64,000 nucleotides of DNA from Pseudomonas putida S13.1.2 (GTDB lineage Bacteria > Pseudomonadota > Gammaproteobacteria > Pseudomonadales > Pseudomonadaceae). The notes beneath the pieces were generated by a model, which saw only the letters and a list, made by a program, of their open reading frames with translations, was not told where the DNA came from and made no database searches. A program made the position numbers and the translations under genes. Where the stretch lies: positions 6,168,001 to 6,232,000 of the forward strand of contig NZ_CP010979.1 in the NCBI RefSeq assembly GCF_000498395.2. Direction: 5' to 3'. Below are positions 16,833-24,891 of this stretch, one piece after another (position 1 is the first letter of the stretch; every line of letters begins with the position of its first letter).

Positions 16833-18305
16833 TCAGCCAATGGCTTTGGACGCCAGCCAGAACAGGCCGGCCGCCAGGCCCATCGAGGCCGGCAGGGTCA
16901 GGACCCAGGCCAGCAGGATGGTCTTCACCGTGCCGCCTTGCAGGCCGCTCTTGTTGGCGACCATGGTGCCGGCCACACCGGACGACAGCACGTGGGTGGT
17001 CGATACCGGCAAGGCGAACACGTTGGCCATGCCGATGGCGCAGGCCGCCGTGATCTGTGCCGACATGCCCTGGGCATAGGTCATGCCCTGTTTGCCGATC
17101 TTCTCACCAACGGTCAGTACCACACGCTTCCAGCCAACCATGGTGCCCAGGCCCAGGGCCAGTGCAACGGCCACGATCACCCAGAACGGCGCGTACTCAG
17201 TGGTGGCGGTAAGGTCTTTGCGCAGTTTTTCCAGGTCGGCCTTTTCACGGGCGTCGAGGCCTGGCAGCTTGCCAACCTTTTTCGCGGTGTCATCCAGGCA
17301 CAGCAGGTAGCGGCGCACTTCAACGCGTTTGTCGGCATCCAGGCTGTGGTAGTCGGTCACGCCCTGAAGCGAGGACTGCAGCGCGGCGATGGTCGGCTCG
17401 GTCTGCTGCGGGTTGCAGCTGAACTTCTCCGGCAGGTCGCTGGACTTGGCCTTGCCCAGTGCCAGGAAGTCGCCCAGGGTGGCGGCGTTGCGCTGGTAGA
17501 ACTGGCTCATGTGCAGGGTCGCGTCGCGGGTACGCTCGATCTGGTAGGTGGTGCTGTTCAGGTCGAGTACGAACTTGGCCGGGACAATACCGATCAGCAC
17601 CAGCATGATCAGGCCGATGCCTTTCTGGCCGTCGTTGGAGCCGTGCACGAAGCTCACGCCCATGGCCGAAACCACCAGGACCATGCGGTTCCAGAATGGC
17701 GGGTGCTTCTTGTCGTCGAGCTTGCGGCGCTGGTCGGGGGTCTTGTGCATCTTCGACAGCGGGCGCCACCACTTCAGGCCGATCAGCACCAGGGCTGCAA
17801 CGGCAAAGCCGGCCATTGGCGAAACCACCAGCGACATGGCGATGTCGATTGCCTTCTGCCAGTTGACGCCATCACCCAGCGGGATGTCGTTGATCAGGGC
17901 GTTGGCCAGGCCGACACCGAGAATGGAGCCGATCAGCGTGTGCGAGCTGGAGGCGGGGATGCCGAAGTACCAGGTACCCAGGTTCCAGGTGATGGCCGCA
18001 GCCAGCAGCGAGAAGACCATGGCCAGGCCGTGTCCGGTGTTCACATTGATCAGCAGCTCTACTGGCAGCAGGTGCACGATGGCATAGGCCACCCCCACAC
18101 CGCCGAGCAGAACGCCAAGGAAGTTGAACACGCCGGAGAAGAACACGGCGAGGTGCGGCGGCATGGCTTTGGTATAGATGACTGTAGCTACCGCGTTGGC
18201 GGTGTCATGAAAGCCATTGATGAACTCGAAGGCGAGTACGAAGGTCAAGGCGAGCAGCAGGCTCACCAACACCCAGGCATCCAGTCCGCTGAATAAATCG
18301 ATCAT
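16833..18305 (-). CDS. pitA: Low-affinity inorganic phosphate transporter, PitA type
   Basis: A 490-residue proton-coupled transporter of metal-phosphate. It has two PHO4 repeats: N-terminal FEFINGFHDTANAVATVIYTKAM and C-terminal IGMANVFALPVSTTHVLSSGVAGTMVANKSG. About ten membrane segments flank a central cytoplasmic loop (about 220-370) that is more hydrophilic. The start at 18305 (MIDLFSG) begins the first helix; longer upstream frames would add a non-membrane leader. Pit systems are generally constitutive; no Pho box is evident in the upstream gap. Confidence 0.92.
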   Translation of the reverse strand: MIDLFSGLDAWVLVSLLLALTFVLAFEFINGFHDTANAVATVIYTKAMPPHLAVFFSGVFNFLGVLLGGVGVAYAIVHLLPVELLINVNTGHGLAMVFSLLAAAITWNLGTWYFGIPASSSHTLIGSILGVGLANALINDIPLGDGVNWQKAIDIAMSLVVSPMAGFAVAALVLIGLKWWRPLSKMHKTPDQRRKLDDKKHPPFWNRMVLVVSAMGVSFVHGSNDGQKGIGLIMLVLIGIVPAKFVLDLNSTTYQIERTRDATLHMSQFYQRNAATLGDFLALGKAKSSDLPEKFSCNPQQTEPTIAALQSSLQGVTDYHSLDADKRVEVRRYLLCLDDTAKKVGKLPGLDAREKADLEKLRKDLTATTEYAPFWVIVAVALALGLGTMVGWKRVVLTVGEKIGKQGMTYAQGMSAQITAACAIGMANVFALPVSTTHVLSSGVAGTMVANKSGLQGGTVKTILLAWVLTLPASMGLAAGLFWLASKAIG

Positions 18306-18616
18306 GAAGGTTGTCTGGCGGGTATAGGGGGGCGGGATTATGCCAGAAAACCTTGGCAATCGATGCACCTGCTACAGACCGAAGGCAATCTTCATGGCGT
18401 GAGCACCCGGTGTGAGCAGGGGTATTCAGGCTAGGAAATGTCAGCTAAAAAGCGCAAAGCGTGGCTAAAACAGCCTAAAAATCAAAGAAATGGCCGTGCC
18501 GTCAGTATTCAAACGATCGTATGAAATTTGTGTAATTCCATTTCATCATCGGTCAGGCGGTAAAGATCGACCGCGCCCGGGCTGGCCGGGCGGCGACGCG
18601 CTGGCGTGGTCCCAGG
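18306..18616. other. Intergenic region upstream of pitA
   Basis: A 311-base gap between two minus-strand genes. It holds a weak GC hairpin (CGCCCGG/CCGGGCG, about 18574-18592) just after the stop of the 66-residue gene and an AT-rich stretch at 18450-18550 that should contain the pitA promoter. I see no coding sequence or obvious operator. Confidence 0.4.
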
Positions 18617-18817
18617 TCAGGGATTGTCGCTGCGCAGTTCCTTTTCGATGCGTTCCAGTTCCTGGTTGAACGCCTGGTCGCGCACGCTGGCACGCTTGCG
18701 CCAAGGTTTGCGTTCCGGGTCCGGTTGTGCGGCGTAAGTGGTGACTTCGCCACCGTAAACATCCTTGTAACGTTCAGCCTGGCGCTCGAGTTCTGCGCGC
18801 AGTTCATCTTTCGTCAC
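18617..18817 (-). CDS. Conserved small charged protein
   Basis: A 66-residue, highly charged cytoplasmic protein: MTKDELRAELERQAERYKDV at the start, a short linker with QPDPERKPWRKR, and a second helix FNQELERIEKELRSDNP. The two amphipathic helices suggest a coiled-coil or dimeric adaptor. No signal peptide or known motif. The choice of this frame over the overlapping one at 18553-18807 rests on the heptad-like pattern and Glu/Lys/Arg composition. Function unknown. Confidence 0.65.
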   Translation of the reverse strand: MTKDELRAELERQAERYKDVYGGEVTTYAAQPDPERKPWRKRASVRDQAFNQELERIEKELRSDNP

Positions 18818-19103
18818 ATGCAGTACCTGAATTAAGTGTGATGACTGTTGTTATGCGTCGTGCAACATGCACATGCCCTGCAGGCCGCAACGGCTACATA
18901 GCGGGAAGGTTCCATTACCCTGCCCGTGTCGGGGCCTGCGCCCTCGATTATAGCAACCGATAATTCGCCGAACATTGTTATTTACCCAACCCTGACAGCA
19001 TCTGACGCAACTAGTGGCAGGTGCCGGGAACAGTTCGGACGCTTCGTACAAGTTTGAAAGGCATCGCGGATAAAAGTTCGCTGCAATGCCGGGGGCAACG
19101 CCC

Positions 19104-19205
19104 GAATGAAAAACGGCCTCGCCAAAAGGCGAGGCCGTTGCCTGGGGACTTCTACGGTGGGTACCTGACCAGTCTCTCCAAAGAAGCCACAAGTGGCATG
19201 AGAAA
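19104..19205 (-). ncRNA. Candidate small RNA divergent from pcaR
   Basis: On the minus strand a possible promoter (TTGACC at 19232-19227, TATACC-like element about 15 bases on) is followed by a short hairpin GCCACTTGTGGC, an unstructured stretch, and a strong terminator: CGGCCTCGCC-TTTT-GGCGAGGCCG then TTTTT, ending near 19104. There is no credible reading frame with a ribosome site. Predicted length is about 95-100 bases. The -35 touches the PcaR operator, so it may be PcaR controlled. I do not recognise it as a known Pseudomonas sRNA family; the promoter spacing (15) is short. Confidence 0.45.
19106..19133 (-). terminator. Rho-independent terminator (minus strand)
   Basis: Ten-base-pair stem CGGCCTCGCC/GGCGAGGCCG with a four-base loop. 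Read on the minus strand the stem is followed by a run of five T, so it ends a minus-strand transcript although no minus-strand protein gene precedes it. Confidence 0.8.
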
Positions 19206-19232
19206 GGTATAAGCAAAAGTGTCAGCGGTCAA

Positions 19233-19266
19233 TTGCGATTATCGGCCGTTTGTTCGATAATCGCAC
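19233..19266. promoter_or_regulatory. PcaR operator overlapping the pcaR promoter
   Basis: GTTCGATAATCGCAC at 19252-19266 equals the recalled PcaR box of P. putida, with an inverted half (CGATTATCGG, 19236-19245) before it. A sigma-70 promoter can be read through both: TTGCGA at 19233-19238, 17-base spacer, GATAAT at 19256-19261. Binding would cover the polymerase site, fitting PcaR autorepression. Confidence 0.75.
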
Positions 19267-19293
19267 GAGTGGGCGTTTTTTTTGAGGTGTGCG

Positions 19294-20169
19294 ATGAGTG
19301 ACGAAACCCTGGTCAACGATTCGGTCAATGCAGAGCCGGCGCGACCCGCCTCGGCGGCCATGGCGCCGCCGATCGTGGCTTCCCCGGCCAAGCGCATCCA
19401 GGCATTTACCGGCGATCCAGACTTCATGACTTCCCTGGCGCGTGGCCTGGCCGTGATTCAGGCCTTTCAGGAGCGCAAGCGCCACCTGACCATCGCCCAG
19501 ATCAGCCACCGCACCGAAATCCCCCGCGCAGCGGTGCGCCGATGCCTGCACACGCTGATCAAGCTGGGTTACGCCACCTCCGACGGGCGTACCTATTCGC
19601 TGCTGCCCAAGGTGCTGACGCTGGGGCACGCCTACCTGTCTTCGACGCCACTGGCGATCTCGGCCCAGCCTTATCTGGACCGCATCAGTGACCAATTGCA
19701 CGAAGCCGCCAACATGGCCACTCTTGAAGGCGACGACATTCTTTATATAGCGCGTTCGGCCACGGTGGAGCGGCTGATATCGGTCGACCTGTCTGTGGGC
19801 GGGCGCCTGCCGGCCTACTGCACATCGATGGGGCGCATCCTGCTGGCGGCCATGGACGACACCAGCCTGCGTGAATACCTGGAGCGTGCCGACCTGAAGG
19901 CACGCACCAGCCGTACCCTGCATGACCCCGAGTCACTGTTCGCCTGTATCCAGCAGGTGCGCGCCCAAGGCTGGTGCGTGGTGGACCAGGAGCTGGAGCA
20001 AGGGCTGCGGTCGATTGCAGTGCCGATCTATGACGCTTCGGGGCAGGTGTTGGCGGCATTGAACGTGAGCACCCATGTGGGGCGGGTGACACGCAGTGAG
20101 CTGGAACAGCGCTTCCTGCCGATCCTGCTGGCGGCCAGCCGGGACCTTTGCCATCAGTTGTTTGGCTGA
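19294..20169 (+). CDS. pcaR: IclR-family regulator PcaR
   Basis: A 291-residue regulator. Residues 45-105 are the IclR winged helix (LTIAQISHRTEIPRAAVRRC then LHTLIKLGYA); residues 115-285 are the ligand-sensing domain with MATLEGDDILYIARS, GRLPAYCTSMGRILLA and GWCVVDQELEQGLRSIAVPI. PcaR activates the beta-ketoadipate genes in response to beta-ketoadipate and represses its own gene. The ATG at 19294 (MSDETLVND) follows TGAGGTGTGCG; an in-frame GTG 12 bases earlier is less likely. First gene of the pca cluster in the order pcaRKFTBDC. Confidence 0.93.
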   Translation: MSDETLVNDSVNAEPARPASAAMAPPIVASPAKRIQAFTGDPDFMTSLARGLAVIQAFQERKRHLTIAQISHRTEIPRAAVRRCLHTLIKLGYATSDGRTYSLLPKVLTLGHAYLSSTPLAISAQPYLDRISDQLHEAANMATLEGDDILYIARSATVERLISVDLSVGGRLPAYCTSMGRILLAAMDDTSLREYLERADLKARTSRTLHDPESLFACIQQVRAQGWCVVDQELEQGLRSIAVPIYDASGQVLAALNVSTHVGRVTRSELEQRFLPILLAASRDLCHQLFG

Positions 20170-20177
20170 GATTGCAG

Positions 20178-20297
20178 GGGGCCGCAAAGCGGCCCAATCG
20201 TCGGCAAGCCGAACTCCCACGGAAACTGTGAAAGCCGCGAATGCGCAATACCTGTGGGAGCTGGCTTGCCGGCGAATGGGGCGCGGAGCGCCCCCTT
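20178..20297. repeat. REP pair (inverted, degenerate left copy)
   Basis: Left copy around GGGGCCGCAAAGCGGCCC with a mutated core (GTCGGCAAGCCGAACTCCCAC), right copy CTGTGGGAGCTGGCTTGCCG plus GGGGCGCGGAGCGCCCC. Lies between pcaR and pcaK. Confidence 0.8.
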
Positions 20298-20327
20298 TCA
20301 CATTTAGAACAGGCAAAACGGTTTCTT

Positions 20328-20342
20328 GTGCGATAAACGCAC
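20328..20342 (+). promoter_or_regulatory. PcaR-like box upstream of pcaK
   Basis: GTGCGATAAACGCAC matches GTTCGATAATCGCAC at 13 of 15 positions. It is about 250 bases before pcaK, which implies a long 5' leader if it marks the promoter. Confidence 0.55.
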
Positions 20343-20443
20343 AGTGTTGCTCCGGGCGAATTGCGCCACCGCCGCCCGCTGATTAATGTCTCTCGCAACG
20401 GTCGGCCAAGCCGACCGAACAAAAAATACAAGAGGCACTTACC

Positions 20444-20506
20444 ATGAATACTGTCCACTTGCTGCTGCGGCCGCACCCGCACGCAGCACCGTTATATCCA
20501 GGCTGA
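20444..20506 (+). CDS. Possible 20-residue leader peptide upstream of pcaK
   Basis: ATG at 20444 preceded by AGAGG with good spacing opens a frame MNTVHLLLRPHPHAAPLYPG followed by TGA. It contains three Leu, three His and four Pro. It ends 87 bases before pcaK. It may be an upstream frame coupling translation to pcaK, or chance. Confidence 0.3.
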   Translation: MNTVHLLLRPHPHAAPLYPG

Positions 20507-20586
20507 CGCAGGCCATATTTCCCAATCATCGTCCTCTGTGCCGGTTGCCCGTGTGCAGTGGTCTGGCTGTGCCCTACATTCTGGAT

Positions 20587-20594
20587 AACAACAA
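20587..20594 (+). promoter_or_regulatory. Hfq/Crc-type motif at pcaK start
   Basis: AACAACAA fits the AAnAAnAA catabolite-repression motif and overlaps the first base of the pcaK ATG. Established work in P. putida shows Crc/Hfq repress translation of aromatic degradation genes through such sites. The pcaK ribosome site itself (GGAT) is weak. Confidence 0.6.
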
Positions 20595-21940
20595 TGAACC
20601 AAGCGCAAAACAGCGTCGGCAAAAGCCTCGACGTCCAGTCGTTCATCAATCAGCAGCCGCTGTCCCGCTACCAGTGGCGGGTCGTGTTGCTGTGCTTCCT
20701 GATCGTCTTCCTCGATGGCCTGGACACTGCCGCCATGGGCTTCATCGCCCCGGCGCTGTCGCAGGAGTGGGGTATCGACCGGGCCAGCCTGGGCCCGGTG
20801 ATGAGCGCCGCATTGATCGGCATGGTGTTCGGTGCCTTGGGCTCCGGGCCGTTGGCTGACCGCTTCGGCCGCAAAGGCGTGCTGGTGGGCGCGGTGCTGG
20901 TGTTTGGCGGTTTCAGCCTGGCCTCGGCCTATGCCACCAACGTCGACCAGTTGCTGGTGCTGCGCTTCCTGACCGGCCTGGGCCTGGGTGCCGGCATGCC
21001 CAATGCCACCACGCTGCTGTCCGAATATACCCCTGAACGCCTCAAGTCGCTGCTGGTGACCAGCATGTTCTGCGGCTTCAACCTGGGCATGGCCGGTGGT
21101 GGCTTCATTTCCGCCAAGATGATCCCGGCCTATGGCTGGCACAGCCTGCTGGTAATCGGCGGCGTGCTGCCACTGCTGCTGGCGCTGGTGTTGATGGTGT
21201 GGTTGCCGGAGTCGGCGCGGTTCCTGGTGGTGCGCAACCGTGGTACCGACAAGATCCGCAAGACCCTTTCGCCCATTGCGCCGCAGGTGGTGGCCGAGGC
21301 GGGTAGCTTCAGCGTGCCAGAGCAAAAGGCCGTGGCCGCGCGCAGCGTATTCGCGGTGATCTTCTCCGGCACTTATGGCCTGGGCACCATGCTGCTGTGG
21401 CTGACCTACTTCATGGGCCTGGTAATCGTCTACCTCCTGACCAGCTGGCTGCCAACCTTGATGCGTGACAGCGGTGCGAGCATGGAGCAGGCCGCGTTCA
21501 TCGGTGCGCTGTTCCAGTTCGGCGGCGTGTTGAGTGCCGTGGGTGTGGGTTGGGCCATGGACCGCTACAACCCGCACAAGGTAATCGGCATTTTCTACCT
21601 GCTGGCCGGGGTGTTCGCCTACGCCGTAGGGCAGAGCCTGGGCAACATCACCGTGTTGGCCACCCTGGTGCTGATTGCGGGTATGTGCGTGAACGGTGCG
21701 CAGTCGGCGATGCCGTCGCTGGCAGCACGCTTCTACCCGACCCAAGGCCGTGCCACGGGTGTATCGTGGATGCTGGGTATCGGCCGCTTCGGTGCGATTC
21801 TCGGGGCCTGGAGCGGCGCGACGCTGCTGGGCCTGGGCTGGAACTTCGAGCAGGTGCTTACGGCGTTGCTGGTGCCAGCGGCACTGGCGACCGTAGGGGT
21901 GATTGTGAAAGGGCTGGTGAGCCACGCCGACGCGACCTGA
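20594..21940 (+). CDS. pcaK: 4-hydroxybenzoate/protocatechuate transporter PcaK
   Basis: A 448-residue MFS permease of the aromatic acid:H+ symporter group, with 12 predicted membrane helices. Signatures: LDGLDTAAMGFIAPALSQEWG in TM1 with the acidic D-G-x-D motif, GPLADRFGRKGVLVG in loop 2-3, and PESARFLVV after TM6. PcaK imports 4-hydroxybenzoate and protocatechuate and contributes to chemotaxis to them in P. putida. ATG 20594 (MNQAQNSVGK) is chosen since it precedes the usual cytoplasmic N-tail; longer frames are non-conserved in look. Confidence 0.94.
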   Translation: MNQAQNSVGKSLDVQSFINQQPLSRYQWRVVLLCFLIVFLDGLDTAAMGFIAPALSQEWGIDRASLGPVMSAALIGMVFGALGSGPLADRFGRKGVLVGAVLVFGGFSLASAYATNVDQLLVLRFLTGLGLGAGMPNATTLLSEYTPERLKSLLVTSMFCGFNLGMAGGGFISAKMIPAYGWHSLLVIGGVLPLLLALVLMVWLPESARFLVVRNRGTDKIRKTLSPIAPQVVAEAGSFSVPEQKAVAARSVFAVIFSGTYGLGTMLLWLTYFMGLVIVYLLTSWLPTLMRDSGASMEQAAFIGALFQFGGVLSAVGVGWAMDRYNPHKVIGIFYLLAGVFAYAVGQSLGNITVLATLVLIAGMCVNGAQSAMPSLAARFYPTQGRATGVSWMLGIGRFGAILGAWSGATLLGLGWNFEQVLTALLVPAALATVGVIVKGLVSHADAT

Positions 21941-21959
21941 GGAGCGGGGCGGGTCGCTT

Positions 21960-22035
21960 TGTTGGCCATTCGCAGCACAAGGCTGTTCCTGCATGGAGCG
22001 GCCTTGTGTCGCGATAGGGCTGCGCAATAGCCCCG
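21960..22035. repeat. REP-like pair, second type
   Basis: Core pattern TTCGCAGCACAAGGCTGTTCCTGCA with inverted GGAGCGGCCTTGTGTCGCGATAGGGCTGCG. A different REP subtype from the CCCGCTCCCACAGG copies elsewhere. Lies between pcaK and pcaF. Confidence 0.65.
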
Positions 22036-22065
22036 GCATGCAGATAAGTAGCAGTGCAACAAATG

Positions 22066-22097
22066 GTTCGATAATCGCACGAATAGTCGATTATCGG
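22066..22097. promoter_or_regulatory. PcaR operator upstream of pcaF
   Basis: Perfect box GTTCGATAATCGCAC at 22066-22080 followed after seven bases by inverted CGATTATCGG at 22088-22097. The order of the two halves is opposite to that at pcaR, in keeping with activation here and repression there. It lies 108 bases before the pcaF ATG. Confidence 0.78.
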
Positions 22098-22204
22098 ATT
22101 GTAAGCCTACCGCCACTCTCCTTAATCTGAGCCCATCGAAGCACCCTGACCAGTAGCCTCCAAACGTACCGCCGCGGCCCATGGCCAGTGGCAGGAGAAG
22201 CCTA

Positions 22205-23407
22205 ATGCGCGACGTATTTATCTGTGACGCCATCCGCACCCCGATCGGCCGCTTCGGCGGCGCCCTGGCGGGTGTGCGTGCCGACGACCTGGCTGCCGTG
22301 CCACTCAAAGCGCTGATCGAGCGCAATCCTGCTGTGCAGTGGGACCAGGTTGATGAAGTGTTCTTCGGCTGCGCCAACCAGGCCGGTGAAGACAACCGCA
22401 ACGTGGCGCGCATGGCGCTGCTGCTGGCCGGCCTGCCGGAAAGCATCCCGGGCGTCACCCTGAACCGCCTGTGCGCGTCGGGCATGGATGCCATCGGCAC
22501 CGCCTTCCGTGCCATCGCCAGCGGCGAAATGGAGCTGGTGATTGCCGGCGGCGTCGAGTCGATGTCGCGCGCACCGTTCGTCATGGGCAAGGCTGAAAGC
22601 GGTTATTCGCGCAACATGAAGCTTGAAGACACCACCATCGGCTGGCGCTTCATCAACCCGCTGATGAAGAGCCAGTACGGTGTGGACTCCATGCCGGAAA
22701 CCGCCGACAACGTGGCCGACGACTATCAGGTTTCGCGCGCTGACCAGGACGCTTTCGCCCTGCGCAGCCAACAAAAAGCTGCCGCCGCCCAGGCTGCTGG
22801 CTTCTTCGCCGAAGAGATCGTGCCGGTGCGCATTGCCCACAAGAAGGGTGAAACCATCGTCGAGCGTGACGAGCACCTGCGTCCGGAAACCACGCTGGAG
22901 GCGCTGACCAAGCTCAAGCCGGTCAACGGCCCGGACAAGACTGTCACCGCCGGCAACGCGTCGGGCGTGAACGACGGTGCTGCGGCGCTGATCCTGGCGT
23001 CGGCAGAGGCGGTGAAGAAGCACGGCCTGACCCCGCGTGCCCGGGTACTGGGCATGGCCAGCGGCGGTGTTGCACCACGGGTGATGGGCATTGGCCCGGT
23101 GCCGGCGGTGCGCAAGTTGACCGAGCGCCTGGGTGTGGCGGTGAGTGATTTCGACGTTATCGAGCTTAACGAAGCCTTTGCCAGCCAAGGCCTGGCGGTG
23201 CTGCGTGAGCTGGGTGTGGCCGACGATGCGCCGCAGGTGAACCCTAATGGCGGCGCAATCGCCCTGGGGCACCCGCTGGGCATGAGCGGTGCACGCCTGG
23301 TGCTGACTGCGCTGCATCAGCTGGAGAAAAGCGGCGGGCGCAAGGGCCTGGCGACCATGTGTGTGGGTGTCGGCCAAGGTCTGGCGCTGGCCATCGAGCG
23401 GGTGTGA
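22205..23407 (+). CDS. pcaF: Beta-ketoadipyl-CoA thiolase PcaF
   Basis: A 400-residue thiolase that splits beta-ketoadipyl-CoA into succinyl-CoA and acetyl-CoA, the last step of the pathway. Seen: N-terminal DVFICDAIRTPIGRFGGALAG, the acyl-enzyme cysteine in NRLCASGMDAIGTAFRAI (about residue 90), the His of GGAIALGHPLGMSGAR and the C-terminal Cys of LATMCVGVGQG. AGGAGAAG precedes the ATG. Own PcaR-box promoter. Confidence 0.95.
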   Translation: MRDVFICDAIRTPIGRFGGALAGVRADDLAAVPLKALIERNPAVQWDQVDEVFFGCANQAGEDNRNVARMALLLAGLPESIPGVTLNRLCASGMDAIGTAFRAIASGEMELVIAGGVESMSRAPFVMGKAESGYSRNMKLEDTTIGWRFINPLMKSQYGVDSMPETADNVADDYQVSRADQDAFALRSQQKAAAAQAAGFFAEEIVPVRIAHKKGETIVERDEHLRPETTLEALTKLKPVNGPDKTVTAGNASGVNDGAAALILASAEAVKKHGLTPRARVLGMASGGVAPRVMGIGPVPAVRKLTERLGVAVSDFDVIELNEAFASQGLAVLRELGVADDAPQVNPNGGAIALGHPLGMSGARLVLTALHQLEKSGGRKGLATMCVGVGQGLALAIERV

Positions 23408-23410
23408 CCT

Positions 23411-23493
23411 TACCGGCCTCTTCGCGGGTGAACCCGCTCCCACAGGGATCCACGCAACCCCTGTGGGAGCGGGTTTACCCGCGAAGAGGCCGG
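23411..23493. repeat. REP pair (inverted)
   Basis: Near-perfect inverted copies: GGCCTCTTCGCGGGTGAACC plus CGCTCCCACAGG, then CCTGTGGGAGCGGG plus TTTACCCGCGAAGAGGCC, directly after pcaF. It may act as a transcription attenuator or mRNA 3' end between pcaF and pcaT. Confidence 0.92.
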
Positions 23494-23547
23494 ACCTGTC
23501 AGACGTAGGGCCAATTGCCAGCCAGATAGCGGAACGAGTGTGTTACC

Positions 23548-23567
23548 AGGTATGTCTAGACTTACCT
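23548..23567. promoter_or_regulatory. 20-bp palindrome before pcaT
   Basis: AGGTATGTCTAGACTTACCT reads the same on both strands except one symmetric pair of positions. It sits 26 bases before the pcaT ATG, in the position of a repressor operator or core promoter. It does not resemble the PcaR box. Confidence 0.5.
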
Positions 23568-23592
23568 AGGACCCTCCAGGAGTAAAACCGTC

Positions 23593-24882
23593 ATGACCTC
23601 AACCTATTACACCGGCGAAGAACGCAGCAAGCGCATCTTCGCTATCGTCGGTGCCTCATCTGGCAACCTGGTGGAATGGTTCGACTTCTACGTCTACGCC
23701 TTCTGCGCTATCTACTTCGCCCCGGCCTTCTTCCCCTCCGACGACCCTACCGTGCAGCTGTTGAACACGGCCGGTGTGTTCGCCGCAGGCTTTTTGATGC
23801 GCCCCATCGGTGGCTGGATCTTCGGCCGCCTCGCTGACCGCCATGGTCGCAAGAATTCCCTGATGATCTCGGTGCTGATGATGTGCTTCGGCTCCCTGAT
23901 GATCGCCTGCCTGCCCACTTACGGCAGCATCGGCACCTGGGCCCCGGCGCTGCTGTTGCTGGCCCGCCTGATCCAGGGCCTGTCGGTGGGTGGCGAATAC
24001 GGCACCACCGCCACCTACATGAGTGAAGTGGCCCTGCGTGGGCAGCGTGGCTTCTTTGCCTCGTTCCAGTACGTCACCCTGATTGGCGGCCAGTTGCTGG
24101 CCGTGCTGGTGGTGGTGATCCTGCAGCAGCTGCTGACTGAAGATGAACTGCGGGCCTGGGGCTGGCGCATTCCATTCGTGGTAGGGGCCATTGCCGCCCT
24201 GATCTCGTTGATGTTGCGCCGCTCGCTGCACGAGACCAGCAGCGCCGAAACCCGCAATGACAAGGATGCAGGTTCGATTGGTGGCCTGTTCCGCAACCAT
24301 GCGGCTGCCTTCATTACCGTGCTGGGCTACACCGCTGGCGGCTCGCTGATCTTCTACACCTTCACCACCTACATGCAGAAGTACCTGGTCAACACCGCCG
24401 GCATGACGGCGAAAAACGCCAGTTACGTGATGACCGGCGCGCTGTTCCTGTTCATGGTGCTGCAGCCGTTCTTCGGCATGCTGTCCGACCGCATCGGCCG
24501 GCGCAATTCCATGCTGCTGTTTGGCGCGCTCGGTACCCTGTGCACTGTGCCGCTGCTGATGGCGCTGAAAACAGTCACCAGTCCGTTCATGGCCTTCGTG
24601 CTGATCAGCCTGGCGTTGTGTATTGTCAGTTTCTACACCTCGATCAGCGGCCTGGTGAAGGCCGAGATGTTCCCGCCACAGGTGCGTGCGCTGGGTGTGG
24701 GGCTGGCCTATGCAGTGGCCAACGCGGCCTTTGGCGGCTCCGCCGAGTACGTGGCCCTGGGCCTGAAGACCCTGGGCATGGAAAACACTTTCTACTGGTA
24801 CGTGACGGCCATGATGGCGATTGCCTTCCTGTTCAGCCTGCGCCTGCCGAAGCAGGCCGCGTACCTGCACCACGATGACTAA
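23593..24882 (+). CDS. pcaT: MHS-family dicarboxylic acid transporter PcaT
   Basis: A 429-residue MFS permease of the metabolite:H+ symporter group with 12 helices. It shows SSGNLVEWFDFYVYAFCAIYF in TM1, GWIFGRLADRHGRKNSL in loop 2-3, and GGEYGTTATYMSEVA. PcaT in P. putida is reported to take up beta-ketoadipate; relatives carry 2-oxoglutarate. AGGAG precedes the ATG. First gene of a tight pcaTBDC unit (gaps of 9 to 11 bases). A paralogue lies at 49375-50694. Confidence 0.9.
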   Translation: MTSTYYTGEERSKRIFAIVGASSGNLVEWFDFYVYAFCAIYFAPAFFPSDDPTVQLLNTAGVFAAGFLMRPIGGWIFGRLADRHGRKNSLMISVLMMCFGSLMIACLPTYGSIGTWAPALLLLARLIQGLSVGGEYGTTATYMSEVALRGQRGFFASFQYVTLIGGQLLAVLVVVILQQLLTEDELRAWGWRIPFVVGAIAALISLMLRRSLHETSSAETRNDKDAGSIGGLFRNHAAAFITVLGYTAGGSLIFYTFTTYMQKYLVNTAGMTAKNASYVMTGALFLFMVLQPFFGMLSDRIGRRNSMLLFGALGTLCTVPLLMALKTVTSPFMAFVLISLALCIVSFYTSISGLVKAEMFPPQVRALGVGLAYAVANAAFGGSAEYVALGLKTLGMENTFYWYVTAMMAIAFLFSLRLPKQAAYLHHDD

Positions 24883-24891
24883 GGACGTGGC

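Larger units (their letters stand above)
18818..19293. other. Intergenic region containing sRNA candidate and pcaR promoter
   Basis: A 476-base gap. The first half (18818-19100) shows nothing convincing. The second half holds a probable minus-strand small RNA with its own terminator (19104-19205) and then the PcaR operator. Confidence 0.5.
20170..20593. other. pcaK leader region
   Basis: A 424-base gap holding, in order: a REP pair, a PcaR-like box (20328), a hairpin CGGTCGGC-CAA-GCCGACCG (about 20398-20416), a possible 20-codon leader frame (20444) and an Hfq/Crc-type A-rich motif at the pcaK start. The long structured leader suggests post-transcriptional control. Confidence 0.5.

Noticed and set aside
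18851..19216. A 121-codon minus-strand frame upstream of pcaR
   Set aside because: It runs straight through a strong minus-strand terminator and has odd Cys/Arg composition; the region fits a small RNA better.
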